This document shows, one piece after another, positions 28,223 through 36,782 of a stretch of 63,285 bases of DNA (the stretch's first letter is position 1; every line of letters begins with the position of its first letter). A model generated the notes under the pieces. The model was not told the DNA's origin. It ran no database searches and saw nothing but the letters and a program-made list of their open reading frames with translations. The stretch lies in contig NZ_JAKEEC010000003.1 in the NCBI RefSeq assembly GCF_021483235.1, positions 1 through 63,285 of the forward strand. The letters run 5' to 3'. The translations under genes were made by a program, and so were the position numbers. This stretch comes from Arthrobacter alkaliphilus. GTDB taxonomy: Bacteria; Actinomycetota; Actinomycetes; Actinomycetales; Micrococcaceae.

Positions 28223-29224
28223 TTATCGGGACGCCGCAAGATCTGTGATGTCCGCAGCACCAGCGGCAAGCAGGAGCTCCGCGACTTCAATCCCCAGCAA
28301 CGTCGCCCCCACTTCGGTGAGTCCGTCGGTGGCCTTTTTCTCACGCACCGACTTGCTCCCGTCCACGGCACAGACTACCGCTTCCAAGTAGAGCATGCTG
28401 CCCTTGCGGTAAGCGTAGGCGCCCACCGGTGCAGCGCATCCGGCTTCGAGGCGGGCAAGGACAGCCCGCTCCGCGGTGACGGCGAGCCGCGTGTCTTCGT
28501 CATTGAGCGCGGCCAGGGCCTGGGCTAGCACGCCTTCGGAACCCTCGGCCGGCCCCGATTGTCCCTCCGAGTCAGCGGTGCGGCACTCGATCGCGAGCGA
28601 ACCCTGTCCGGGGGCGGGAAGCATGACGTCGGTGTCGAAGAGCTCCGTCACGACGTCGAGCCTACCGATCCGTTCCAGTCCTGCCGCCGCGAGGACGACG
28701 GCGTCAAGGTCGCCGCTCTTTCCGGGAACCAGCGCGTCGTCGATGTTCCCCCGGAGGCCCGGCACACGGCCCAGCCGGGTGTCCACGTTTCCGCGGATGT
28801 CGACGACGTCGAGATCCGGGCGGACGGAGCGCAGCTGGGCGGCGCGGCGCGGCGATCCGGTGCCGACCTTTGCGCCTGCCGGAAGGTCCGCCAGCTTGAG
28901 TCCGTCGCGGGCGCAGAGCGCGTCGCGGACGTCGACGCGTTTGGGGGTCGCGGCAATCGTGAGTCCGGGCGCGGCGCCCGTCGGGAGGTCCTTCAGCGAA
29001 TGGACCGCGACGTCGCACGCGTTCGCCAACAGCGCGTCACGAAGGGCAGCGACGAACACGCCGGTGCCGCCCATCTGCGACAGGGATCCCGTCCTGACAT
29101 CGCCTTCGGTCTTGATGCGAACCAATTCCACGGGGAAGCCCCCGACGGCGGCCAGCTGGTCGGCTGCCTGCTGGCTCTGGGTGAGCGCGAGCTTGCTCGC
29201 GCGCGTCCCGATCCGTACGGTCAT
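28223..29224 (-). CDS. hemC: Porphobilinogen deaminase (hydroxymethylbilane synthase)
   Basis: A 333-residue enzyme that polymerises four porphobilinogens. Start MTVRIGTRASKLALTQSQ is typical; GTGSPRRAAQL and VDIRGNVDTRL contain substrate-binding Arg residues, and the dipyrromethane cofactor Cys lies in RLEAGCAAPVGAYA. It also has LPAPGQGSLAIECR. An insertion of about 15 residues (TADSEGQSGPAEGSEG) follows that motif. Its ATG overlaps the hemH stop by 4 bp. Confidence 0.96.
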   Translation of the reverse strand: MTVRIGTRASKLALTQSQQAADQLAAVGGFPVELVRIKTEGDVRTGSLSQMGGTGVFVAALRDALLANACDVAVHSLKDLPTGAAPGLTIAATPKRVDVRDALCARDGLKLADLPAGAKVGTGSPRRAAQLRSVRPDLDVVDIRGNVDTRLGRVPGLRGNIDDALVPGKSGDLDAVVLAAAGLERIGRLDVVTELFDTDVMLPAPGQGSLAIECRTADSEGQSGPAEGSEGVLAQALAALNDEDTRLAVTAERAVLARLEAGCAAPVGAYAYRKGSMLYLEAVVCAVDGSKSVREKKATDGLTEVGATLLGIEVAELLLAAGAADITDLAASR

Positions 29225-30465
29225 TTCGCGCCTTCTCCCGCGGGGTAGGCATCATGTCCGGTGCCGACTGTGGTGTCCGCACCGGCAATCGTGGGCTTCT
29301 CGCCGCGGAAGTTCGCGCAGCAGCCCGGACGGCAGATGTCGTACCACGGCCCCAGACCGGTCACGGCGGGCCGATCGGCGATGTTATTGGCCACAGTCCG
29401 CTCGCAGATGAGGTCCACCAGCCCGGAGACGAATTTGCGATGCGTTCCCGGGGTTGGAACACGGGTGGCGGCGAGCCCGAGGTTCTTGCAGGTTTCCAGG
29501 GCCTCAGTGTCGAGGTCCCAGGCCACTTCCATGTGGTCGGAGACGAAGCCGAGGGGAACGATCACGACGCCTTTGATTCCCTGACCGGCTAGTTCCTCGA
29601 TGGCGTCGTTGATGTCCGGCTCAAGCCACGGAATGTGCGGGGCGCCGGAACGGGACTGGTACACGAGGGACCAAGGTGCGGTCAGCCCGGATTCGGCTTC
29701 AACACGGCGGACCACCTCGGCGCCCGCCGCCAGGTGCTGTGCGACGTAAGCCGAGTCCTGCTCGAACTCGCGGGGCTCGGCGTCCGAACGCCCGGCGGCC
29801 TCGGCGTCACGGGTCGGAATGGAGTGGGTCGCAAACAGGATGTGCACCGGAGCATCCTGGAGGCCTTCCGCCGCCAGTTTCTCCTTGACCTCCGCGAGTC
29901 CTGCGGCAGTACCTTCCACGAAGGGTTCAACGAAGCCGGGGTGGTCGAAGTACTGGCGGACTTTGTCCACCTCGAGCTTGCCGTCGAGGCCGGTCTCGGT
30001 CAGGGCGATCCCGATGTCCTCGCGGTACTGGCGGCAGCTGGAGTAACAGGAGTACGCGCTCGTGGTGACCATCAGCAGCTTGCGGTGGCCGGCGTCGTAG
30101 GCTTCCTGGAGCGTTTGCGGGATGTAGGGATCCCAGTTGCGGTTACCCCACAGCACGGGCAGGTCGATGCCGCGCGACGCCAACTCCGCCTCAAGGGCGG
30201 CCTTGAGGTCCCTGTTTTGCTGGTTGATGGGGCTGATACCGCCAAAGGCGCGGTAGTGGTGGGACACCTCTTCCAGACGCTCATCCGGGATGCCGCGGCC
30301 ACGGGTCACGTTGCGCAGGAACGGAATGACGTCGTCCTGGCCTTCGGGGCCGCCGAAGGAGGCGAGGAGGACGGCGTCGTACTCTTTGGGAGCCATGCGT
30401 CCTGCCTCGGTGACCTCATTAACCTCCGTGAGGCTGACCGGGCCGGCGGAGTGGCGGCCGCTCAC
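29221..30465 (-). CDS. hemH: Coproporphyrin ferrochelatase (HemH/CpfC)
   Basis: A 414-residue ferrochelatase. Motifs: YDAVLLASFGGPEGQDDVIPF, HHYRAFGGISPINQQN, LFATHSIPTRD, containing the conserved His, and YQSRSGAPHIPWLEPD. Because the operon also encodes HemQ and a CgoX-type oxidase, the metal acceptor should be coproporphyrin III rather than protoporphyrin IX. A Cys in CRQYRED and a C-terminal CRPGCC cluster are plausible ligands for the [2Fe-2S] cluster known from actinobacterial enzymes. The start used is GTG 30463-30465, which overlaps the hemQ stop; an internal ATG at 30396 (MAPKEYD) with AGGA upstream is an alternative. Confidence 0.94.
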   Translation of the reverse strand: MSGRHSAGPVSLTEVNEVTEAGRMAPKEYDAVLLASFGGPEGQDDVIPFLRNVTRGRGIPDERLEEVSHHYRAFGGISPINQQNRDLKAALEAELASRGIDLPVLWGNRNWDPYIPQTLQEAYDAGHRKLLMVTTSAYSCYSSCRQYREDIGIALTETGLDGKLEVDKVRQYFDHPGFVEPFVEGTAAGLAEVKEKLAAEGLQDAPVHILFATHSIPTRDAEAAGRSDAEPREFEQDSAYVAQHLAAGAEVVRRVEAESGLTAPWSLVYQSRSGAPHIPWLEPDINDAIEELAGQGIKGVVIVPLGFVSDHMEVAWDLDTEALETCKNLGLAATRVPTPGTHRKFVSGLVDLICERTVANNIADRPAVTGLGPWYDICRPGCCANFRGEKPTIAGADTTVGTGHDAYPAGEGAK

Positions 30466-31163
30466 GCGAGGACCTCGGCGATCTCCGCGGCGGCGATGCG
30501 GCGCCCGGTATAGAACGGGATTTCCTCGCGGACGTGGTTGCGGGCGTCGGTGGCCCGAAGGTGACGCATCAGGTCCACCAGGTCAACGAGTTCGGGTGCT
30601 TCCAGGCCGAGGATCCACTCCCAGTCGCCCAAGGCGAAGGAGGACACGGTGTTGGAGATGACCTGAGGGAAGTCGCGGCCGAGCAGCCCGTGGTCGCGCA
30701 GCATCTTTCCACGCTCCTCAGCCGGCAGGATGTACCACTCGTAGGAGCGGACGAACGGGTAGACGCACAGCCAGGTGCTGGGCTCGACGCCGCGGGCATA
30801 GGCGGGAACGTGGTTCTTGGCGAATTCGGCTTCGCGGTGGACGCCCATCGCGGACCAGACGATCTCGGTGCCGGCGAAGAGCGAGCTGCGGCGGATATCG
30901 CGGACGGCCTGCTGGAGGGCCTCGGGCTTGGCGCCGTGGAGCCACACCATGACGTCGGCGTCGGAGCGCATGGCGGAGACATCGTAGCTCCCGCGGAGGA
31001 CCACGCCGCCCTCGGCGAGCTTGGCAGCCAGCTTCTCGAAATCCTGGACAGCGTCGGCGCTGCGCGTGACATCGGCCGACCGCTTGAAGACGGTCCACAG
31101 CGTAAAGAACTGCTCTTCGGATTCAGCAGTTTTAGTGACAGATTCGGCGGAAGTGTGGCTCAT
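30462..31163 (-). CDS. hemQ: Coproheme decarboxylase HemQ (ChdC)
   Basis: A 233-residue protein of the chlorite dismutase-like family that converts coproheme to haem b with peroxide, the last step of the coproporphyrin-dependent pathway. With ATG 31163 as start, His118 (FAKNH), Tyr135 (CVYPFVRS) and His158 (LRDHG) fall at the positions I recall for the distal His, catalytic Tyr and proximal His of the Corynebacterium diphtheriae enzyme. The motif SYEWYILPAEER and LGDWEWILGLE are also typical. The agreement in numbering supports this start over an upstream extension. It is followed by hemH with a 4-bp overlap. Confidence 0.95.
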   Translation of the reverse strand: MSHTSAESVTKTAESEEQFFTLWTVFKRSADVTRSADAVQDFEKLAAKLAEGGVVLRGSYDVSAMRSDADVMVWLHGAKPEALQQAVRDIRRSSLFAGTEIVWSAMGVHREAEFAKNHVPAYARGVEPSTWLCVYPFVRSYEWYILPAEERGKMLRDHGLLGRDFPQVISNTVSSFALGDWEWILGLEAPELVDLVDLMRHLRATDARNHVREEIPFYTGRRIAAAEIAEVLA

Positions 31164-31199
31164 GGTACAAGTCTGCCCCGTCGATGCCGCTAAGTCGAA

Positions 31200-31234
31200 A
31201 TGCACCACTTCTACAGGACGTAGAAGTGGTGCAT
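31200..31234 (-). terminator. Strong hairpin between hemG and hemQ
   Basis: Perfect 15-bp arms (31200-31214, ATGCACCACTTCTAC, and 31220-31234) enclose a 5-nt loop (AGGAC). The hairpin begins one base after the hemG stop and ends 36 bp before hemQ. Only a TTTCG follows, so it could terminate, attenuate or protect mRNA ends within the haem operon. Confidence 0.65.
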
Positions 31235-31235
31235 C

Positions 31236-32675
31236 TCACAAAACCGCTTCGATTTGGGCAGCAGTGTCTGCAACCACCGCGGCCAGGCCGTTTCCGGCTA
31301 GCCAGCCGCCCACAACGGTCAGGCCGTCGGCTCCGGCGCAGATGCGGCGCACCTCGGCAACGCGCAGTTTGTGACCGACAGCGGCGAACGGCAAGGCGCC
31401 GGCCCACCGGACGACGTCCCAATCGAGTACGTCCTCCCGAGCGATCGGCACAGTCAGCAAGGCCGAGGCGTCGCGGAGCGCAGCCTCGAACAGGGCGTCG
31501 TCATCGAGCGCGGCAGCGGATGAGGCGGGGTCCGCGCCCTCGCCGCGCCCATAGGACAGGCGCAGCACGTGGGTTCCGGGTCCGGCTTCTTGCGCGAGCC
31601 AGTCCCATTTGGCCGTGGCATGCGTGAGCGCTTTCGCCTCGATGCCCGCGGTTTGCGGAGCGACGAGAATACCGGTGCCGCGCGGACGGGAGTCCAGTTC
31701 GGGCACGTCCACCACCAAGGTCACCAGGCTCACCAAGGGACCCGCGGCGGGACGCAACGCGGACAGCTCCGGAAGCGCCCCCTCGAGCAGCCCGACAGCG
31801 GCCGGACCGTCAAGCGCCACCACCAGCCGCCCGGCGTCGTACGTTGTGCCCGCGGCGTAGACCTGCCAGCCGCGCCCGCCGCGGTAGATCGACTCCACCC
31901 GCGCGCCGGAGACGAGGATGGCACCCAGCGAGCGCAGCTCCGCCACGAGGGCGGAGACCAGGGTGTTCATCCCGCCTTTCAGGCCGCCGACGGCGGATCC
32001 GGCCTTCGCCGTTCCGCTTCCGTTTTGCCGCGAGGCGGCTGCGCGTTGGCTCGCCACGGCCGCGGCCAAGGAACCGTGCTTGCGCAATGCCGCGCGTAGG
32101 CCGGGAGCCACCATGTCGACGTCGAGCAGTCCGGGGTCGGCTGAATGCACTCCCCCGACCACCGGTGAGACGAGCCGCTCCAGCACCCGTTTGCCCATCC
32201 GCAGCCGGACCAAGGAGGAGACGCTGGTGAGCTCGGCGGAGGTGCCCAACGATGCGGGCAGATAGCGGTCGAGCGAGGCCCGCAAGGAGCCGGCGAAGCC
32301 CAAGGAACGCCGCACTTCGGGATCCCAGGGGTTCGCCGGAATTCCGAGCACCCCGGTCTTGGGCAGTTCCTGCGCACCGTCCGGCAACTGCACCCAGGCA
32401 CCCCCGGGATGCGGTGCCACGATATTGTCCCCGAGCCCGAGATCGCGGGCGAGATCGGCCACGGCAGTGGAGCGCGTGGCGAAGGACTCGGCTCCGCTGT
32501 CCAGCTCAAGGCCGGCCACCGTGTGGCTTCCAACGCAACCGCCCCAGGCGTCGCTCGCTTCGAGCACGGTGACGGCGAATCCGGCTTTGGTCAGCTCCCG
32601 GGCGGCGAGCAGGCCGGAAATGCCGCCGCCTACCACGACGGCGGTGGTGCCGGGCTGGGTGTGCCCGCGGCCCAT
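31236..32675 (-). CDS. hemG: Coproporphyrinogen III oxidase, HemY/CgoX type (protoporphyrinogen oxidase family)
   Basis: A 479-residue flavoprotein. An N-terminal dinucleotide-binding motif AVVVGGGISGLLAARELTKAG binds FAD; the C-terminus carries the matching GLTVVGGWLAGNGLAAVVADT. It belongs to the oxygen-dependent protoporphyrinogen/coproporphyrinogen oxidase family; linkage to hemQ and hemH indicates it oxidises coproporphyrinogen III to coproporphyrin III (CgoX). ATG 32675 begins 5 bp after the hemE stop; the frame upstream is a hemE shadow. A perfect hairpin follows its stop. Confidence 0.93.
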   Translation of the reverse strand: MGRGHTQPGTTAVVVGGGISGLLAARELTKAGFAVTVLEASDAWGGCVGSHTVAGLELDSGAESFATRSTAVADLARDLGLGDNIVAPHPGGAWVQLPDGAQELPKTGVLGIPANPWDPEVRRSLGFAGSLRASLDRYLPASLGTSAELTSVSSLVRLRMGKRVLERLVSPVVGGVHSADPGLLDVDMVAPGLRAALRKHGSLAAAVASQRAAASRQNGSGTAKAGSAVGGLKGGMNTLVSALVAELRSLGAILVSGARVESIYRGGRGWQVYAAGTTYDAGRLVVALDGPAAVGLLEGALPELSALRPAAGPLVSLVTLVVDVPELDSRPRGTGILVAPQTAGIEAKALTHATAKWDWLAQEAGPGTHVLRLSYGRGEGADPASSAAALDDDALFEAALRDASALLTVPIAREDVLDWDVVRWAGALPFAAVGHKLRVAEVRRICAGADGLTVVGGWLAGNGLAAVVADTAAQIEAVL

Positions 32676-32680
32676 GACCG

Positions 32681-33805
32681 CTAACCCGCCGGGATCGAGT
32701 GGATGAGTTCCACGACCCGGGTGAGGACCGCGGGGTCCGTCTCCGGGGGCACGCCGTGGCCCAGGTTCAGGACGTGGCCCGGGGCTTCGGAACCTGCGGC
32801 GATCACCTCGCGCACATGGGCTTCCAGGACCTCCCACGGCGCGGAGAGCAGCGCGGGATCAATGTTGCCTTGCAAGGGCACGGTGCCGCCGAGCCGCCGG
32901 TTTGCTTCGTCAAGGGGCAGCCGGTAGTCCACACCGACGACGTCCACGCCGACATCGCGCATGGCGACGAGCAACTCGGACGTTCCCGTACCGAAATGGA
33001 CCAGCGGCGCGCCGAGGTGCCGGACGTGGTCAAGGGCGCGGGTCGAGGCGGGTGCAACGCACTTGGCGTAGTCGGCCAAGCCAAGGGAACCGGCCCACGA
33101 GTCGAACAGTTGCCCTGCGGAAGCTCCCGCTTCCAGCTGGGCCCGGAGGAACATGCCGGAGGCGTCGGCCGCCCAGTTCGCCAGGGCCGTCCAGGTCTCC
33201 GGATCGGCGTGCATCATGGTGCGCGGGCCGAGGTGGTCCCGGGAAGGCTTGCCCTCCACCATGTATGCGGCGAGCGTGAACGGCGCACCGGCGAAGCCGA
33301 TCAACGGCGTAGTGCCAAGCTCCGCCACCGTCAGCCGCACGGCCTCACGGATCGGCTCGAGGGCGTCCCACGTCAGTTGCGGCAGGGCGGCCACGTCGGC
33401 AGCGGTGCGGACGGGCTTGTCAAGGACCGGGCCGACGCCGGGGACGATGTCCACGCCAACGCCCGCCAGCTTGAGCGGGATCACGATGTCGGAGAAGAAG
33501 ATGGCGGCATCGACGCCGTGGCGGCGCACGGGCTGCAGGGTGATCTCGGAGGCGAGTTCGGGCCGGAGGCAGGAATCCAGCATCGCGACGCCTTCACGGA
33601 CTTTCAGGTATTCCGGCAACGAGCGGCCGGCCTGTCGCATGAACCACACCGGACGGCGGGACGGCTTGCCTCCGCGGTACGCCTGGATCAGCGGGGAGTC
33701 GGCGGTGCGGCCATCCATGAGCGGGTGGCTCGCATCGAGGCTCGGGGCGGTGCCGGAAACGCCGTCGACCGGCACAGAGTGAGGCAGTGCGGAACTGGAA
33801 GTCAT
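32681..33805 (-). CDS. hemE: Uroporphyrinogen decarboxylase
   Basis: A 374-residue enzyme that decarboxylates uroporphyrinogen III to coproporphyrinogen III. N-terminal signature RRPVWFMRQAGRSLPEYL contains the Arg residues that bind substrate; AAIFFSDIVIPLKLAGVGVDI holds the catalytic Asp region; GFAGAPFTLAAYMVEG is the second family signature. Start ATG 33805 is chosen. Upstream, CACAAT lies seven bases before it, a weak candidate -10. It is the first gene of the minus-strand haem operon, divergent from hemA with 148 bp between the starts. Confidence 0.95.
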   Translation of the reverse strand: MTSSSALPHSVPVDGVSGTAPSLDASHPLMDGRTADSPLIQAYRGGKPSRRPVWFMRQAGRSLPEYLKVREGVAMLDSCLRPELASEITLQPVRRHGVDAAIFFSDIVIPLKLAGVGVDIVPGVGPVLDKPVRTAADVAALPQLTWDALEPIREAVRLTVAELGTTPLIGFAGAPFTLAAYMVEGKPSRDHLGPRTMMHADPETWTALANWAADASGMFLRAQLEAGASAGQLFDSWAGSLGLADYAKCVAPASTRALDHVRHLGAPLVHFGTGTSELLVAMRDVGVDVVGVDYRLPLDEANRRLGGTVPLQGNIDPALLSAPWEVLEAHVREVIAAGSEAPGHVLNLGHGVPPETDPAVLTRVVELIHSIPAG

Positions 33806-33938
33806 GCCATCGATTGTGCCGAAGATCCGGGCCAAAAGATAACGACAGCCTGTCCCACACCAACCCGGGTGACGGGCATCACTCCTGACAGTGCGGAGAA
33901 GCACCTCTGTCCGTTGTTCTACAGGGCACCGAAAAAGC

Positions 33939-33944
33939 TATGAT
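33939..33944 (+). promoter_or_regulatory. Candidate -10 box for hemA
   Basis: TATGAT lies nine bases upstream of the GTG start of hemA, with TTGTTC at 33914-33919 as a possible -35 (19-bp spacer). There is no Shine-Dalgarno before the GTG, so transcripts would have a leader of only a few bases or none. Confidence 0.45.
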
Positions 33945-33953
33945 TGCTTTGCT

Positions 33954-35282
33954 GTGGTTCTTTTCTCATTGGTGGCTACACACGCCGACATCGATCTCGA
34001 GACCGTCGCTCAGTTGAGCAACGGTTCATCCGAGGTTGCCTCGTCCGCCCTGGCCGATTCCCAACTTGTCTCCGGCGCCGTGGTCCTCGCCACCTGCAAC
34101 CGCTACGAAATCTACGGCGAAACGCCGCAGGCCGAGAATCTCGAAGCTGCCCGCTCCGCGCTTGTCACGCAGATCAGTGGCCTGAGCGGACTCAACGAGC
34201 AACTCGTCTCACGCGCCTTCACCACGCACACCGGTCCTGAGGTCAGCAGGCACCTCTTCGCCGTCAGCGCCGGACTGGACTCCGCCGTCGTCGGCGAACG
34301 CGAGATCGCCGGCCAAGTGCGCCGGGCCCTCATCACCGCCCAGCACGAAGGAACCGCGAGTTCCGGGCTGGTCCGCTTGTTCCAGGCCGCCTCCAAGACG
34401 GCCAAGGATGTCGGAGCCCAAACCGCCCTCGGTTCGCGGGGCCTGTCCATCGTTTCCGTTGCCCTGGACCTCGCCACCGACCTCTCCGAGAATGCCGACT
34501 GGAGCACCAAGAAGGTAGTTGTCTTCGGGACGGGGGCCTATGCCGGCGCCACGATGTCGCTGCTTCGCGATCGCGGCTGCACCGATGTCTCTGTCTACTC
34601 GTCTTCCGGCAGGGCCGAGGCTTTCGTGGCGACCCGCGGCGGGACCGCGCTCGACGCCGAAACCCTTCCCGCCGCAGTCGCAGCCGCCGATGTCATGATC
34701 GGTTGCAGCGGATCGGACACCCGCGTTGAGGCTTCCGAGCTTGCAAGGGTCCGGGCTGCGTCCACGCAGCCGCTCATCGCGATCGACCTCGCGCTCAGCC
34801 ACGACTTCGATCCCGCGGTCGGCGAGCTCGACGGCGTCGAACTCCTGACGCTCGAATCGGTGCGGCTCGCGGCGCCGCAGGAGCAAGCGGAGTCGCTGGC
34901 ACAGGCAAGCACCATTGTTTCCGGCGCGGCTGAGGCCTTCGAGCAAGAGCGCGAAGCCCGCTCCGTAGACTCGGCCATCGTGGCCCTTCGTCGCCACACC
35001 ATGAACGTGCTCGACGCCGAGATGGAGAAGGTCCGGGCCCGGCACGGCTGCACCGCCGCGGCCGAAGAGGTCGAGTTCGCGCTCCGCCGCATGGTCAAGC
35101 AACTGCTCCACATCCCCACGGTCCGCGCACGCGAACTCGCCGCCAGCGGCCAGCAAGACGAATACGTGGCCGCCCTCGAAGCCCTATACGGCATCCAGGT
35201 GGAGCAACAACCGCCTGCGGCACCAGCAGCTGAGTGCCCGGTGGACCACCACCAGTCACCTGGCCAGGCTGAAAGCGCGTAG
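33954..35282 (+). CDS. hemA: Glutamyl-tRNA reductase
   Basis: A 442-residue enzyme that reduces glutamyl-tRNA(Glu) to glutamate-1-semialdehyde, the committing step of C5 haem synthesis. The catalytic Cys48 lies in [14 protein letters not shown]; the NADPH domain shows [16 protein letters not shown]; the C-terminal dimerisation helix is rich in Ala/Glu. GTG 33954 gives the expected N-terminus [16 protein letters not shown]. No Shine-Dalgarno is present but TATGAT lies nine bases upstream. It is transcribed away from the rest of the pathway; the 3' end is followed directly by the 104-bp repeat array. Confidence 0.94.
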   Translation: MVLFSLVATHADIDLETVAQLSNGSSEVASSALADSQLVSGAVVLATCNRYEIYGETPQAENLEAARSALVTQISGLSGLNEQLVSRAFTTHTGPEVSRHLFAVSAGLDSAVVGEREIAGQVRRALITAQHEGTASSGLVRLFQAASKTAKDVGAQTALGSRGLSIVSVALDLATDLSENADWSTKKVVVFGTGAYAGATMSLLRDRGCTDVSVYSSSGRAEAFVATRGGTALDAETLPAAVAAADVMIGCSGSDTRVEASELARVRAASTQPLIAIDLALSHDFDPAVGELDGVELLTLESVRLAAPQEQAESLAQASTIVSGAAEAFEQEREARSVDSAIVALRRHTMNVLDAEMEKVRARHGCTAAAEEVEFALRRMVKQLLHIPTVRARELAASGQQDEYVAALEALYGIQVEQQPPAAPAAECPVDHHQSPGQAESA

Positions 35283-35320
35283 CCCCCTCGACGCCGCCCC
35301 TGCCTGGGATGCGCTGCCCA

Positions 35321-35716
35321 CCCCCACACGAGCATGCCCTCCCTTGGCCACCAGCAAGGGACATAACAGCAATATGTCCAACCCTCAGGACCAACGAGGG
35401 GCATGTCCAACCCGTGACAACCCACCCCCACACGAGCATGCCCATCCTTGGCCACCAGCAATGGACATAACAGCAATATGTCCAACCCTCAGGACCAACG
35501 AGGGGCATGTCCAACCCGTGACAACCCACCCCCACACGAGCATGCCCATCCTTGGCCACCAGCAATGGACAGAACAGCAATATGTCCAACCCCCAGGACC
35601 AACGAGGGGCATGTCCAACCCGTGACAACCCACCCCCCCACGAGCATGCCCATCCTTGGCCACCAGCAATGGACATAACAGCAATATGTCCAATCCCCAG
35701 AACCAACGAGGGGCAT
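35321..35716. repeat. Array of four 104-bp hairpin-forming tandem repeats
   Basis: Units start at 35321, 35425, 35529 and 35633, exactly 104 bp apart; the last is cut short at about 35716. Copies differ at only a few bases. Each unit is an inverted repeat: in unit 2, CATGCCC (35437-35443) pairs with GGGCATG (35503-35509), and inside it TGGACATA (35462-35469) pairs with TATGTCCA (35477-35484) across a 7-nt loop, with partial TTGG/CCAA pairing between. The array fills the gap between the converging hemA and SDR genes (35283-35755). Frames on both strands stay open through it, but 104 is not a multiple of three, so a coding role is unlikely. Confidence 0.93.
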
Positions 35717-35755
35717 ATCCCTTGGTGGCGGGCGCGGAACCGGGACCGCGCAGTC

Positions 35756-36748
35756 CTACGCGAAGGCGTTGACGCCCGTCATTTGCGCTGACACGGCCCA
35801 CAGCCTCGTTGCGGCTTCCGGGTCCACAGCGTGCGCATCCACTCCCTGGTACCGGGCGAGCGGGGAGCCCGGATCCGTGGGCTTGGCGATGTCGCAGTCT
35901 TCGCAATACACCCCGCCCATGCCTTCCAATGCCGGCGACGTCGCTGCCCACGTGGACGTCGCGGCGCCCTGCTCCGGAGTCTTGAAACCCTCCCGGACGT
36001 TGCCCGCGTCGTCCATCCAGCCCGCCGCGACCATCTCTTCGCGGGGCAGGTAGCGCTGGAGTTCGGTCATGATGCCGCCGGGGTGGACGGCGAACGCCCG
36101 CACCCCGGAGGAGCGGCCCAGGCGGTCAAGCTCGACGGCGAACAGGGCGTTGGCCGTCTTCGCCTGGCCATAGGCCTTCCATTTGTCATAGCCGTTCTCG
36201 AAGTTGATGTCCTCGAAACGGATGGGCGAGAGTTTGTGTCCGGTGGAGGACAAGGCCACAACGCGGGCCGAACCCGCGGCCGCGAGGGCGGGCCACAAAG
36301 CGTTGAGGAGCGTGAAGTGGCCCAGGTGGTTGGTGGCGAACTGGGATTCCCATCCCGGACCCACACGCTTTTCCGGGCTGGCCATGATGGCGGCGTTGTT
36401 GATCAGGATGTCCAGGGTCGGGTTCGATTCCAGGAAACGTGCCGCGAAATCCTTCACTGCGTCCTGGTCGGCCAGGTCCAAAGCGTCGACGGCCACTTGC
36501 TCAGGTCCCAGGCCGGCCGCGGCAAGGACTTCCCTCGCGTGTTCGGGACGACGGGCAGGCACCGTGACCCGGGCTCCGGCGGAGGACAATGCGCGGACAG
36601 TCTCCAGGCCAAGCCCCGAATACCCGCCCGTGACAATCGCGGTCTTGCCGTGAAGGTCCAAACCGGCAATGACCTCAGCTGCGGTGGAGCCGTGGCCGAA
36701 ACCCGATCCGATGGGAGTTTGAGGCGTGGTCGTGGATTCCTGGCTCAT
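35756..36748 (-). CDS. Short-chain dehydrogenase/reductase
   Basis: A 330-residue SDR with an N-terminal cofactor motif KTAIVTGGYSGLGLETV (TGxxxGxG), NNAAIM (NNAG-like), and the catalytic Tyr-x3-Lys in KAYGQAKTANALFAVEL, preceded by a Ser in ALSSTGHKLS. It resembles the retinol dehydrogenase or WW-domain oxidoreductase-like group of NADP-dependent SDRs. Start ATG 36748 is preceded by GAAAGG. It converges on hemA across the 104-bp repeat array and follows moeZ on the same strand with a 34-bp gap. The substrate cannot be predicted. Confidence 0.88.
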   Translation of the reverse strand: MSQESTTTPQTPIGSGFGHGSTAAEVIAGLDLHGKTAIVTGGYSGLGLETVRALSSAGARVTVPARRPEHAREVLAAAGLGPEQVAVDALDLADQDAVKDFAARFLESNPTLDILINNAAIMASPEKRVGPGWESQFATNHLGHFTLLNALWPALAAAGSARVVALSSTGHKLSPIRFEDINFENGYDKWKAYGQAKTANALFAVELDRLGRSSGVRAFAVHPGGIMTELQRYLPREEMVAAGWMDDAGNVREGFKTPEQGAATSTWAATSPALEGMGGVYCEDCDIAKPTDPGSPLARYQGVDAHAVDPEAATRLWAVSAQMTGVNAFA

Positions 36749-36782
36749 ATCGGGACCTTTCGTGCGTATCGGTGGTGGGGTT

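Noticed and set aside
35321..35716. CRISPR array
   Set aside because: The whole 104-bp unit is repeated with no unique spacers, and no cas genes are nearby.
35095..35951. Long minus-strand frames over the 104-bp array encoding Trp/Cys/Gly-rich repeated peptides
   Set aside because: They result from the repeat, which is read in a different frame at each copy because 104 is not divisible by three. They run antisense into hemA or into the SDR gene and lack a ribosome-binding site.
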